From assembly GCF_032854445.1 (NCBI RefSeq), contig NC_088298.1, forward strand, positions 21,163,295 through 21,227,294: a DNA stretch of 64,000 nucleotides, written 5' to 3'. The notes below the pieces were generated by a model. The model made no database searches. It had not been told where the DNA came from and saw nothing but the letters and a program-made list of their open reading frames with translations. Position 1 is the first letter of the stretch. Each line of letters begins with the position of its first letter. Origin of the DNA: Liolophura sinensis. Lineage: Eukaryota > Mollusca > Polyplacophora > Chitonida > Chitonidae. Below, in pieces: positions 10,701 through 20,905 of the stretch. The position numbers and the translations under genes are program-made.

Positions 10701-13503
10701 TAAAGGATATAAGGTACTCAGGGATTCATAGAAGCATATGTTTGGCAGAAAATCACTGCCAAATGGTGTTATCACCACATGTTCAGAGTGAAACAGAAAC
10801 TGGGATAGCAAGAATCCAAGTGGCGTTGGTCATGTTGTACGACGTCACAGGCAAACCTACTTCTAATACATTTGATTCCACATTTGACAGATTGATCATA
10901 TTAGAAATAAATCAATAAATAAACAGTAAGTGAAGCAGTAATTGTCACATATGCAGTTGGTAATAGTCTAAATAGACAACTGACATCTGATTAAAGGTAT
11001 GCTGTTAGAAGAAAAGAAGAGCGATTCCCCATTTTCGCTTTTGAATACAGACAAAGAGTTTTACAGAAAGCCTATGTAAAATAAATATTCATTTTTGACT
11101 CGTTTTTCTCACGAGTAAAGAGAGAAAACAGTAGACCACTCTCTTTGAAGATTCAGTTTTCAGCACCCAAATTGAGAATCATGATTTGTTGAAATTATTT
11201 TTTACTGAACATATTCAGCTTCCAACCCCCAAATTCAGTTTTAAAGTCAATTTAATGAACCAAATATCGGTTTGTACAAACGACAAAATATGAAAATGAT
11301 TAATCCCCTGCACTTATGTTGGACAAAAAGGGCACTTTATTGCCAATATTAGCTAAATATGTTAACAAAAGGATACGTTTGCGACTTCAATTTAATGAGG
11401 CAGCATTTGGTAAGCGGAATTTGAAATGACCTGTATTAGACACTGCACAGGAAAAGTAATTTTCTAGATGCCATCTCTTTATCCGTGGAGTTCAAGGCAA
11501 ATTATTTCTTGGGGTATTTGTGGTCTAATACCCCTTTGTTTCAATTTCTGGAATAGAAGAAGCTTGAGAAAAATTGGAATTTACATCACGCATTTGTGCG
11601 CATTAAAATTTCAGAGTAGTAATTGTTGGACATCTTTGGCCTGGCTCAGCAAATTTATGGACCATTCGCCAATCCATAAAGTTGACTACAGGGGGAGATA
11701 CATTTGCATAAAAGATTTCAGAAAACTGACCCATTATATTTTCTCATAATCCGGAGACCTGGCATATTTCTACTTTGATGTTAGGAAATTAGAACATAAC
11801 AAGAGAAGTCAAATGAGAAAAGGGTGGTGGGTGGGTGTACAAGGATTTGACAAAGTTGGCCCGAATGGCTTTGTATCCAGAAAGTGTGTGTTTTACTTTT
11901 GCTTTGATTGGTTCATGGGCATGAATTCTTAGTTATTAATGGCTGGTAAGCACTAAAGTAGAAAGGGAGACAACTTACATTTGCACATGTAACCAAAAAA
12001 AGAAATCCCTATTCCATAGTTACCTCCCTTGACAAAACATTGCTTTCTCTGCTCCAGCTGTTGTGTGCATAGCTGAAAAGTAATTGAATTGAATTGCTAC
12101 CAAACAGAATCAGGGCTTCTCAGTGAAGTTTCTCCATTTTAGTTGCAATCAATTCAGCAAGATAGGAGATGTTACTGCAAGGAAATAGTTGTTTCTTTTA
12201 CAGTGATTATTTTGAGTGATTGGTTTGACCATATTAACTTTCCTGACGGATCATAAGAGTGGTTTACATGTTTCTTGTGTTTTTTTTGTCAGGTGATACT
12301 ATCCCAGGGGGAGCTACTTTAATATTCGACGTGGAATTATTGTCAATTGGAGACGGTCCCAAGCCGCAGAATGTTTTCAAGGAGATTGATGCTGACAATG
12401 ATAAAAAACTGTCCAAAGATGAGGTAATGTTTATATTTTTACTGTTCTGCTTTTTCAGTGCCAAGATATCCATGTAAAGGCACGAGTTATTTCTTTCATT
12501 TTTCAATTTTTTGTTTGTTTTGTATTTTGCCTTTTTTGCGATTAAGAGTGTGAAATGAAATTAAATAAAGTCACACTGTCCCACTTGCGCTGGAAATTGC
12601 ATTGACATCAACCATTTGAATTGGCTGTGACGTCTCTGAGATTGTCTGCTACATCCTTTCACTGTCAGGGTCACAAGATCTATACCAGGTTCTGTCTTCC
12701 TAACCATTAATAGTGGATTTTTGCTATTATATAAGAGCATTCGTTCCTGCTGGTGTTCTCTTCAGTCATATGTCTAGGAAGGTCTGCCAGCATCCTGCAG
12801 ATGGACGTTGATTCTCAACAGGCTATGCCTGGTTTCCTCTTACTATAATGTTAATAATAAAGAAATGAGAGCATTCAGCTGGCAAAGACACCCAAATAGC
12901 CTTCAAATCTTGTTTTAATTGCATGAAACTAGCTTAAGAGTTACCATGGTAATGCTAAGAGCAAAGGTAAAAAATTCATTATTTGTGGTGTAGTGAATAC
13001 AGAGAACGTCTCGTATGGCTTAGGACACAGGTTCAAATCCCAGCTTAGGTGATGGTGAACATGTTAAGACCTAGGCAATCCAATGATCGTTGCAGACCAG
13101 TTGTCTTCCACCAGTATGGTGTGCATATTTGTATGTCACAGGTGTGAAAGTTTGTCATTAACTTGACAGAGGTCGGTGGTTTTAATCATACCCCGGACAC
13201 TTTAGTTTCCTCTACTTATGGAATTGGCTGTTGTCATATAAGTGAACAATTTTTTTTCACTAAAGCACGAAATGTCGATCAAATCAAATGGCTGACAATT
13301 TAATATTTTATTTCTTTCTAAAATTACAGATTCGGGGTTATCTAAAGAAACAGACTGAAGAACACGGCGATGAGATTGAAGACATGCCAGATGCCGAACA
13401 AAGTGAGCACATGATTGAAGAAATTTTCAAGCACGAAGACAAAGATAAAGATGGATTTATTTCCCATGAAGAGTTCTCTGGGCCAAAACATGATGAATTG
13501 TAA
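7502..13503 (+). CDS. FKBP14: FKBP14-like ER peptidyl-prolyl isomerase, four exons
   Basis: Joining 7502-7752, 10193-10338, 12293-12423 and 13330-13503 gives 702 nt, or 233 residues plus stop, with GT-AG introns of phase 2, 1 and 0. Residues 1-27 form a signal peptide. The FKBP domain (about 45-150) shows MHYTG, the GWDQGL stretch and IPPHLGYG. By alignment to FKBP12 the substrate pocket residues are Y71, F81, D82, F93, V100, I101, W104, Y127 and F144. C57 and C112 match the disulfide pair of ER FKBPs. Two EF-hand loops follow: 165-176 (D165, D167, D169, S173, E176) and 213-224 (D213, D215, D217, G218, E224). The protein ends in HDEL, the ER retrieval signal. Family knowledge: these enzymes isomerise Xaa-Pro bonds in the ER lumen during folding of procollagen and other secreted proteins, and bind calcium. 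The PPIase domain resembles FKBP2 as well as FKBP14; the EF-hands and HDEL favour FKBP14. The start ATG has G at -3 and G at +4. Confidence 0.95.
9070..9530 (+). repeat. Degenerate minisatellite in FKBP14-like intron 1
   Basis: About six to seven diverged units of roughly 60-70 bp built from GTCTGTCTGT runs and the motif TTAGTGTGTTGATTAAA. It sits within intron 1 and is not coding. Confidence 0.7.
10002..10158 (+). mobile_element. SINE-1, 5'-truncated, in intron 1
   Basis: Body and tail of SINE-1 (GGTTTCCTCCTACCATGACG, TATAAGTGAAATATTC, AAATAAATAAATA) ending only 34 bases before exon 2, so it lies next to the splice acceptor. Confidence 0.8.
10193..10338 (+). CDS. FKBP14: FKBP14-like exon 2
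   Basis: The acceptor is a pyrimidine-rich tract ending TTTCAG at 10192 and the donor is CAG|GTAAGT at 10339. The exon codes for residues 84-132 plus one base of Gly133. It holds the core of the active site: the [14 protein letters not shown] segment and [18 protein letters not shown]. It is too short and lacks a start codon, so a simple ATG-to-stop search misses it. Confidence 0.94.
10470..10527. repeat. CATC microsatellite in intron 2
   Basis: A run of CCAT/CATC tetranucleotides with one CCACCCACC interruption. Confidence 0.9.
10528..12292 (+). other. Remainder of FKBP14-like intron 2
   Basis: No further repeat family or additional FKBP-like exon was found. Frames such as 11468-11749 show no recognisable domain. 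Confidence 0.5.
12293..12423 (+). CDS. FKBP14: FKBP14-like exon 3
   Basis: The acceptor is TTTTTTTGTCAG and the donor GAG|GTAATG. The exon supplies residues 133-176: the last FKBP strand ([13 protein letters not shown]) and the whole first EF-hand loop. The exon ends exactly after Glu176, the twelfth position of that loop, in phase 0. Confidence 0.93.
12775..12866 (+). mobile_element. SINE-1 fragment in intron 3
   Basis: Diverged SINE-1 body: GGAAGGTCTGCCAGCATCCT and GCCTGGTTTCCTCTTACTAT. A second degenerate piece may occupy about 13165-13285 (GTCATATAAGTGAACAAT). Confidence 0.6.
13330..13503 (+). CDS. FKBP14: FKBP14-like exon 4 (terminal)
   Basis: The acceptor is TTTCTAAAATTACAG. The exon codes for residues 177-233: the exiting helix of EF-hand 1, an acidic linker, EF-hand 2 (loop [12 protein letters not shown]) and the C-terminal HDEL followed by TAA. 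No intron is needed after it. Confidence 0.94.
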   Translation: MRGYLKKQTEEHGDEIEDMPDAEQSEHMIEEIFKHEDKDKDGFISHEEFSGPKHDEL

Positions 13504-14630
13504 AGTCTTCCGACTGTTTCCATGAGTAACAAGGTGACTGGTACCTTGCTTGAAACTTGCAAACTTTTCTTTAGAGCATTTCTTTAGAGCATTTCTTTAG
13601 AAAAGCAAGTGTACAAATTATGGTATGAATTGCAGTATTTGATATCTGAACGTGGGGAACAGTAAATTTTACAGTGGAAATATTAAAGATGGAAATTGAG
13701 ATTTAGTGATTTTATTCTGACATAAAAACTTATTCCGAGCCTGTAGTCTGATGTTAAAGAGGTCAGACTGTTGTAATATCAATCTGATTGGTTGTTTTGA
13801 TACACAAGTTGGATTATGCTATTCTGACAAGGTCACTGATTCACAGCAAGGTACCAGTCAAAAGTTTTGTTAATCCTCATTGACTGGGTGTAATTGTCGA
13901 GTTAGTCTGTCGAATCTGAATGGTTCAGTGAAAATGGTGAAATCATTCGATGGTAGTGTTCAACAAACCGCATCTTGTAAATCTGGCTGTATGCAGCACA
14001 CTTGTCCTGTTTTATTTTTAAAGTTTACATGTAGATCCGAAAAATAGCATCCTGTGAACAAGGACTTTGGCATTAAAGCTATCATGACATCCCATTTCAA
14101 ACATGTCATGAATATGTATTTTGATGAGCAGTTTTTTCCAATTTGTGTCTTAAAGTGCGTGAGTGTGTGTAATTTATTGTAGATCTCTAAACTGGGCAAG
14201 ATTTGCTCAAAATTCTTTAAAAAAAGTTATACTCACAAATTTTCTTCCAAAAAAAAAAAATGTCATTTTACTCATGCAAAGTTTATTTTTCATCATTATT
14301 TTTGAGAGTTTTTATAAATGTTTATATTTCGAGGTGTGGAATGTAGGTAATTTTCTTTGCATTCAAAGAACTGCCTTCATTTCAGAATATTTTTGGTGAA
14401 ATAGATGCAAATATAAATTCATCCCCTTTATTGATGTGATTTTTACTTCAGAATGGGAAAGATCAAAAGACATGAATGCACTCTGGCATCTTTGTGATGC
14501 CATTTTCATGATATTGGTAATTTGTAGGAACTTAAACTTCTTTCTCAAAGTAAATATTTAGATATTGTTGATCGTCCCTGGATGAGATGTCGTCATTAAC
14601 TTAGTAAGAAATGCCTTCACTAACAGTGTA
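13504..14630 (+). other. 3' flank of the FKBP14-like gene, includes the 3' UTR
   Basis: This AT-rich sequence follows the stop codon. A variant poly(A) signal ATTAAA lies at 13682-13687, about 180 bases after the stop; the next canonical AATAAA that I noticed is at 15668-15673, beyond two minisatellites. The true mRNA end cannot be decided from sequence. I see no other gene here. Confidence 0.4.
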
Positions 14631-14631
14631 G

Positions 14632-14900
14632 CTCTGCATTAAATGTCTTGGTAAACTGTAGATTAAATGTCTCAGTGAACTGTGGATTAAATGTCTCGGT
14701 GAACTGTGCATTAAATGTCTCTGTGAACTGTGCATTAAATGTCTCTGTGAACTGTGCATTAAATGTTTTGGTGAACTGTGGATTAAATGTCTCAGTGAAC
14801 TATGGATTAAATATCTTGATGAACCGTGGATTAAATTTTGTAAACCAAACTGTGGATTAAATGTCACGGTGAACTGTGGATGAAATGTGTTTGTTTGATA
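14632..14900. repeat. 24 bp minisatellite, type A
   Basis: About 11 tandem units of 24 bp around AAATGTCTCGGTGAACTGTG. Because 24 is a multiple of three, overlapping frames stay open on both strands (14648-14860 plus, 14601-14915 minus); these are repeat artefacts. Confidence 0.92.
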
Positions 14901-14924
14901 AGAAGTGTCTATCATTAGTGGTGA

Positions 14925-15245
14925 TGAGATGTCTTGATCATATGTGGATGAGATGTCTTGATCATATGTGGATGAGATGTCTTGATCACATGTGGATGAG
15001 ATGTCTTGATCACATGTGAATGAGATGTCTTGATCACATGTAGATGAGATGTCCTGATTGTCTATGAATGAGATGTCTTGATCATGTGCGAATAAGATAT
15101 CATCATCATCTGGGGGTGAGAAGACTTGATCATCTATGGATGAGATGTCTTAATCTTCTGTGGATGAGATGTCTTGATCAAATTTAACAGAAAGGTCTTG
15201 ATGAATTGTTGATAAAATGCCTTGATGAATCCTGGATGAAATGTT
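14925..15245. repeat. 24 bp minisatellite, type B
   Basis: About 13 units of 24 bp around GATGAGATGTCTTGATCA, directly following type A. The two units share the frame ATGTCT..TGA, suggesting that one array drifted from the other. Confidence 0.9.
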
Positions 15246-16368
15246 GCGATAAAGTGTTCAGATTTTGACAGAAACTGCCAGGACATTTCCTGTATCTTCC
15301 ATGTTTGTTCGTTGATGTTTTATGTGTGGCAAGACTTGACGCCATAGTGTCAGTGATTTTCCCACAATCCCACCTGTTTTAGCTGTCTGTTTGATCACAT
15401 TTCCCTAGACATTCACTTGTTGATATGTGCACATTACGAATAGAAAACATTGTCTTACCATCTCCCCCTGGTGCTTTTGCTGCATGCTTGAAAATATTGT
15501 TATTTCCACTTCTTTGAGTTGACATTCATACATCTTTTAGAATGTTTAGGTTCTGTTTTTATTCACTTTTTCGATGCCTTGAAATTTAAATATTAACAGT
15601 GGCATCAATTCCAAACTGACACTTGATTATTACATTGCATGTATTAAAATGCCCTCATGAACATTCCAATAAAGAAACTATTAATTAAAAAAAAAGTTTT
15701 ATTTATTGCTGAAAATAACTAGGATATTAACATTTATTGTTTTATGCATTTAATATAATAGACCGCTCATTTTTTCAGTTTGTATATCCGTCATATACTG
15801 AATTTAACTGCGGTTAAGGTTTTAAAAACATTTGATTACTTCAAATTTTTGACGTTTGTGCAACTTGATATTCTATGATTATTACATGGGGGATTATTTT
15901 TATGCGTTATATCTGGGGAATTCCAAACTTCTGTGTTAAAATCAAATTCTCTTTGTGACATTAATTTGGGGCAAAATTTGATTGTCCGTGATTTTTTGGG
16001 CAATTCCTGAGTGAGGTTTTTTTTTTTTTTTTTTTCATCAGGTGGTTAGAGAAGATCTGTTTCATCATTGCTTTTAATTACATCTGCATGTATGCATTGC
16101 TTAATATTTTAAATTAATGTTAGGAAGCCAATTTTAAGTTATTAACAAATGTAAAATGGTTCAAACTACTGAAATACATCATTGAAATATCGAGTTTGCT
16201 GTGAAAACACATTTATTTTGTCACTGGTGTTATTAGCTATTTATCTGCCTTTTGTGTGAAAAAAAAAGGTATTCATTGCAACGAAGAATTAAAAAAGTAT
16301 TTAGATTAACTTATTGTGTTCTGTTCCTGAACATTGTTCACCAGATTGAGTAGTTGTAAGCTAGCATC
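15246..16368. other. AT-rich non-coding
   Basis: AT-rich, with an AATAAA at 15668-15673 and a poly-T run near 16018-16035. No coding potential or known repeat found. Confidence 0.4.
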
Positions 16369-16748
16369 CTCCTTACAGCGCACGCACCGTTCTCTACCTG
16401 TCGCTCTGCCTCATTGCCCCTAATAGCAAGTTGTGTACAGAAATCTAGAACAGTGCCAAGGTCACTGTGGTCACTTTGATGAGGCAGGAAGTGATGTTAA
16501 AAAATACAAACAATCCGTCTCAGTCTTTGTCTCCAACAGTGCTTTATACACATACCTTCTCTTTATCTCTAGAGTGTTTACAACATGATTCTAACCAAAA
16601 CCTGAACAATTTTATTGATGGAAGCTGCTTTGGGCTAAGACTAAACAAGCCAACGTGCGTTTCACAGGCTCCAAAGGTCAAGCTTGTCTGTTGGTGGCAT
16701 TGATATAAAGTGAGAGGTAGAGAGGGACGTATGAGCTGTAAGGAGTAC
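16369..16748. mobile_element. MITE-B copy 1
   Basis: Terminal inverted repeats: CTCCTTACAGCGCACGCACC on the left is mirrored by GACGTATGAGCTGTAAGGAG on the right. The interior (GATGAGGCAGGAAGTGATGT, ATGATTCTAACCAAAACCTG) recurs at 23040-23445, 26820-27110 and 30846-31232. No coding capacity. Confidence 0.75.
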
Positions 16749-17145
16749 TGGTGAGCTAGTTGAGAGCAAGTGGCGCGCTAGTGGTGCGTGGATGGTGAGG
16801 CGGATATGCGCTGGTTGTGAGCAAGTGGCGTGCTAGTGGTGCATGGATGCTGAGGCAGATGTGCGCTAGTTGTGAGCAAGTGGCGGGCTAGTGGTGCGTG
16901 GGTGAGGTGGATGTGCGCTAGTTGTGAGCAAGTGGCGCGCTAGTGGCGCATGGATGGTGAGGTAGATGTGCGCTAGTTGTGAGCAAGTGGGGTGCTAGTG
17001 GTGCATGGATGGTGAGGTAGATGTGCGCTAGTTGTGGGCAAGTGGTATATTAGTGGTGCATGGATGTTGAGGTAGATGTGCGTTAGTTGTGGGCAAGTGG
17101 CATGCTAGTGGTGCATGGATGGTGAGGTAGATGTGCGCTAGTTGT
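16749..17145. repeat. ~55 bp minisatellite
   Basis: About seven units of 51-56 bp containing GTGCGCTAGTTGTGAGCAAG and TAGTGGTGCATGGATGGTGA. Confidence 0.92.
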
Positions 17146-17149
17146 GAGC

Positions 17150-17600
17150 TTGTATTCTAGTGGAGTGCTGGTTTTTTGTTAGTTGTGAGCTATTGGTGTG
17201 CTAGATTTGTGTTAGTTGTGAGCTAGTGATGTGCTAGTTGTGAACTTGGGGTGTGCTAGTTGTGAGCTTGTGGTGTTCCAGTGTTTTGTTAGTTGTGAGC
17301 TATTGGTGTTCCAGTGTTTTGTTAGTTGTGAGCTATTGGTGCTCAAGTGTTTTGTTAGTTGTGAGCTATTGGTGTTCCAGTGTTTTGTTAGTTGTGAGCT
17401 ATTGGTGTTCCAGTGTTTTGTTAGTTGTGAGCTATTGCTGTGCTAGTGTTTTGTTAGTTGTGAGCTATTGGTGTTTCAGTGTTTAGTTAGTTGTGAGCTA
17501 TTGGTGTTCCAATGTTTTGTTAGTTGTGAGCTATTGGTGTTCCAGTGTTTTGTTAGTTGTGAGCTTATGGTGTAGTAGTTTTTTGTTGGTTGTATGCTGA
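17150..17600. repeat. 33 bp minisatellite
   Basis: Tandem 33 bp units around GTTTTGTTAGTTGTGAGCTA plus TTGGTGTTCCAGT. It shares GTTAGTTGTGAGC with the preceding 55 bp array, so the arrays look related. The open frames here encode an 11-residue repeat and are artefacts. Confidence 0.92.
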
Positions 17601-17612
17601 TGGTGAGCTAGT

Positions 17613-18104
17613 GTCGTGCTATAGTCTATTTCTTTTAGCCAGTCGCCTACATTCAGCTGTCTGTGAAATGAGTCACACTGGCTACCAAAATTAGCTCTCT
17701 TTTGTAACCCAGGCTCTACACACTGACACGTTGTACGTCTATATTATTGCAAGAAAAATGTAGTTACAATACTTTTTCTAGTTCATAATAACTCCACAAG
17801 AAGGTGGTTTCAGCGCCAAGAACTCATTGAATCGGGTGATGCCATAATTATTCAGAAACAAGTGGCATGGTGGGCTGTGGGCGTGGAGAGTAATTTGTTT
17901 TGCAATGGTTTCACCACCCTGCGGTTAGAACATATTTCACGCAGTAACACAGCTACACTACTGTCTCAGTGAATAGACTACATTTTTTTTTATAACAGAA
18001 TTTCCTAACATGCAACTCTAAAACCCCACTGCCGTGCTATGATATACTACAACAGATAAAATAAAATTCTTTTGTGAATGTTACATTATACTATAACTTG
18101 CGAA
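17613..18104 (+). mobile_element. MITE-C copy 1
   Basis: Starts TAGTCTATTTCTTTTAGCCA and shares its interior with 20272-20640 and, inverted, 18105-19035. No coding capacity; the right end is uncertain. Confidence 0.6.
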
Positions 18105-18169
18105 CAATGTCAAATATGGCAGTGTTAGAAACAGGGTTTAAATTTGCCGATAGCAGTTTAGGTAACTGA

Positions 18170-18179
18170 TGTCATCCTT

Positions 18180-18229
<50 letters not shown>

Positions 18230-18255
18230 AAGGATGACAAGGAAGGATATAGGAA

Positions 18256-18335
<80 letters not shown>
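18170..18335. repeat. AT microsatellite with palindromic flanks
   Basis: (TA)23 at 18182-18227 is flanked by TGTCATCCTTCC and its exact reverse complement, making 18170-18239 a perfect 70 bp palindrome. After an AGGAAGGATA spacer a second AT run continues to about 18334. Confidence 0.95.
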
Positions 18336-18339
<4 letters not shown>

Positions 18340-18617
18340 TAAGCGCCGCCCAATATTCAGCATGCCAGTTATTTTTTAGTAATTGTGAAGTCACTCGAAG
18401 CAATGGCTTATGAGTGTCGAAACAAGGCTCATGGAGTTTAACATTATAAATTACAAAAAGTGTTCTAGCTTCATTTTTCTTTGCAAGAATATGGCCTTCC
18501 AACATATCCATGTGTAGAGCTTGTGTTGTTACGTGTCACTGACTAAAACCAATTTTGGCACCTAGTATGACTGATTTTACAAACAGCTAAATATGGGCGA
18601 CTGGCTAACAGAAACAG

Positions 18618-18980
18618 TGAGTGAGTGAGTGCTTGGGGTTTAACGTCGCACTCAACAATTTTTCAGTCATATGACGACGAAGGAATCATTAGGGTGCATG
18701 TACGTGTAATGTGCCTTCTTGTTGCAGGACGGATTTCCACCGCTCTTTTATTTAGTGCTGCTTCACTGAGACGACTTACCGAAGGCAAGTAAGCCCGCCC
18801 GAGCCATTATATACTGATACGGGTCAACCAGTCGTTGCACTATCCCTATCATGCTGAACGCCAAGCGAGGAAGTTACAACTTCCTCTTTTAAAGTCTTAG
18901 GTGTGACTCGATGAAGGATTGATCCTGGATCTACCAGTCCCGAAGCGGACGCTCTACCAACTGTGCTATCCGGGCCGGTC
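18618..18980 (-). mobile_element. SINE-2, full length with 13 bp target-site duplication
   Basis: Minus orientation: the tail side GAGTGAGTGAGTGCTTGGGG is at the left, and the tRNA-like head at the right (reverse complement carries TAGCACAGTTGGTAGAGCG and GATCCAGGATCAATCC as A- and B-box-like motifs). CTAACAGAAACAG occurs at 18605-18617 and 18981-18993, proving insertion into the MITE-C copy. Confidence 0.93.
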
Positions 18981-19035
18981 CTAACAGAAACAGACTACAG
19001 TGATGTGGTAGTGGCTTCACTTTACTATAGGGCCG

Positions 19036-19675
19036 CCTTGAGTGTGGCTTAAAACGCGCAATGTTGAGTAGGTACCGCACGATGTATTGAGCGCGTGAGG
19101 ACATGATAATGGGCCGTGCCACACCGAAAGGGTTGTACCTTCACTGTGCTGACTGAGAGATATTGAAGCTCCTGTCATATGTTAGCCATCTTTTTTTTTT
19201 GACACGACCAACTATGACATGAAAATCTGCTGCAATCGTAGATATCCATGCTGAAATTCGTAGTCCTTCGTAATGATTTATTGAATATTCTTGGTTGAAC
19301 AGTTTAAAACTCTCCTATGTCATCGCGCGATTTTTGAATTCCATCCTGGGTCGTATCGCTGTTGTACTAGACTGCGTGGGGTAAAAGACTACGGCTCAGA
19401 GAGTAAAATTAGAGCAGCGAAGACAGTGTAATAGTTTTGGCGGTGGTGGCATGTAACCAGGGAAATAACCTTACCTAAGTCGAGGTTTTATGCTTAAATT
19501 GTAGCAAACTACACGCCCCTAGCACCGTGACTTAAACTTTGGTACTTAACTGCGCGAATTTCCAATTCCCTACTGAGTCGTACTGCAGCTGCACCAGACC
19601 GTAATATACTGTATGCGATATCTTTTATAATTAATACACGGGAATATCGAAAGGCCATTTCACACTCTTTGCCGT
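19036..19675. other. Non-coding, nothing recognised
   Basis: Only short frames; no repeat match noted. Confidence 0.35.
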
Positions 19676-19830
19676 AAGGCGTCTCAGTACAGCAGCACTA
19701 GATGAAAGAACGGTGGAAATCTGTTCTGGGCAAGGAAGCACATTACATGCATTCTAAGGATTCCTTCGTCGTCATATGACTGAAAAATTGCTAAGTACGA
19801 CGTTAAACCCCAAGCACTCACTCACTCAGA
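19676..19830 (+). mobile_element. SINE-2, 3' fragment
   Basis: Plus orientation: TTCGTCGTCATATGACTGAA, GACGTTAAACCCCAAGCACT and the ACTC tail. The head is missing. Confidence 0.8.
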
Positions 19831-20271
19831 CTGAACGCAAGCAGTCATGGTGACAGACAAAAAGTCAAACGGCACTCATCTCCTACAACTCAAATGTCAC
19901 GAATGTATGTCAAACACTCTCAGATAACCAGTTTTAGACCGACGTAAAAGATACTACACTTCAACCAAGTTATTTGCGCTGATTTAAAGCTTAAGTGTTC
20001 CTCTTGGATCTCTTGGATCTTCAGTGGTGTGATAAAACTGCTTCCTCCCTGATCAGAGTTGACTCCTTGGAGGCCACGGAGTGGTTTAAGGCCGGAAAAA
20101 GAGTCACATCCAGAGGCCATTAGGTCACGAGTTACAGCACGTCAGACAATTGAACGCGTCGTAAGAACGCTGTAGTTAATGTACCCTGAGTGTATTATAT
20201 TGATGCGTATCGGTTAGAGATAATTGTCAGGTACAGCAATGATTTTTCTTAAGTTGTGTTGAAAATCCTCT

Positions 20272-20640
20272 ACTATAGTCTATTTCTTTTAGCCAGTCGC
20301 CTATGTTAACATATCTGTAAAATCAGTCGCTACCAAAATTGCCTTTAGTCAGTGACACGTAACCACACAAGGTCTACACATGGATATGTTGGAAGTCCAT
20401 ATTCCTACAAAAAAAATGAAGTTAGAACAAATTTAAAAATTATAATGTTAAACTCCATAAGCCTTTTTCGACACCCATAAGTCATCGCCTCGAGTGAGTT
20501 CATAATTATAAGAAAATAAGTGGCAAGCTGGATAATGGGCGGAGTTCAACATGTTTTGACAAAGGACGACATGAGTTACCTAAACTACTATCGACTTTAA
20601 TTTAACCCTATATCTGACACTGCCGTATCTTGGAGGTCCA
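20272..20640 (+). mobile_element. MITE-C copy 3
   Basis: Starts TATAGTCTATTTCTTTTAGC, then GTGACACGTAACCACACAAG and GGATATGTTGGAAG, mirroring the interior of the inverted copy at 18105-18604. Ends near CACTGCCGTATCTTGG. Confidence 0.7.
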
Positions 20641-20674
20641 TTGCTGTAGCGCCCAAATATGTAAGTACCGCTAT

Positions 20675-20905
20675 AAAGCGATGTCATGAAGTGATGGAGC
20701 GAAAGAGCGAAAGAGCGAAAAAGCGATGAAGTCGTAGATCAAAGAAACAATGGAACGAGTGAATAGTTGGGCGATAGAGTAATATAGGGATTGAGTAATA
20801 TAGCGAATGAGCGATCTAACGATTGAGCAATTGTGCGATGTGACATTGGCGGCCATGCAATGAAGCGATGAAGTTATGGAGGAAAGGAATGATGGAGCAA
20901 CGAGG
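20675..20905. repeat. Degenerate short-period repeat
   Basis: Many variants of an 8 bp motif such as GCGATGAA, AGCGAAAG and GAGCGAT in tandem, with strong degeneration. Confidence 0.7.

Larger units (their letters stand above)
18105..19035 (-). mobile_element. MITE-C copy 2, interrupted by a SINE and an AT expansion
   Basis: Inverted relative to copy 1: GGCGACTGGC near 18596 mirrors GCCAGTCGCC of copy 1. It is split by the SINE-2 at 18618-18980, and its outer end (GTGATGTGGTAGTGGCTTCA) continues after the SINE. An AT microsatellite sits in its interior. Confidence 0.7.

Noticed and set aside
17231-17486. Cys/Val/Ser-rich repeat protein frames
   Set aside because: Artefact of the 33 bp array.
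18158-18511. 117-codon frame with an Ile-Tyr run
   Set aside because: The run is the AT microsatellite; flanks are MITE-C.
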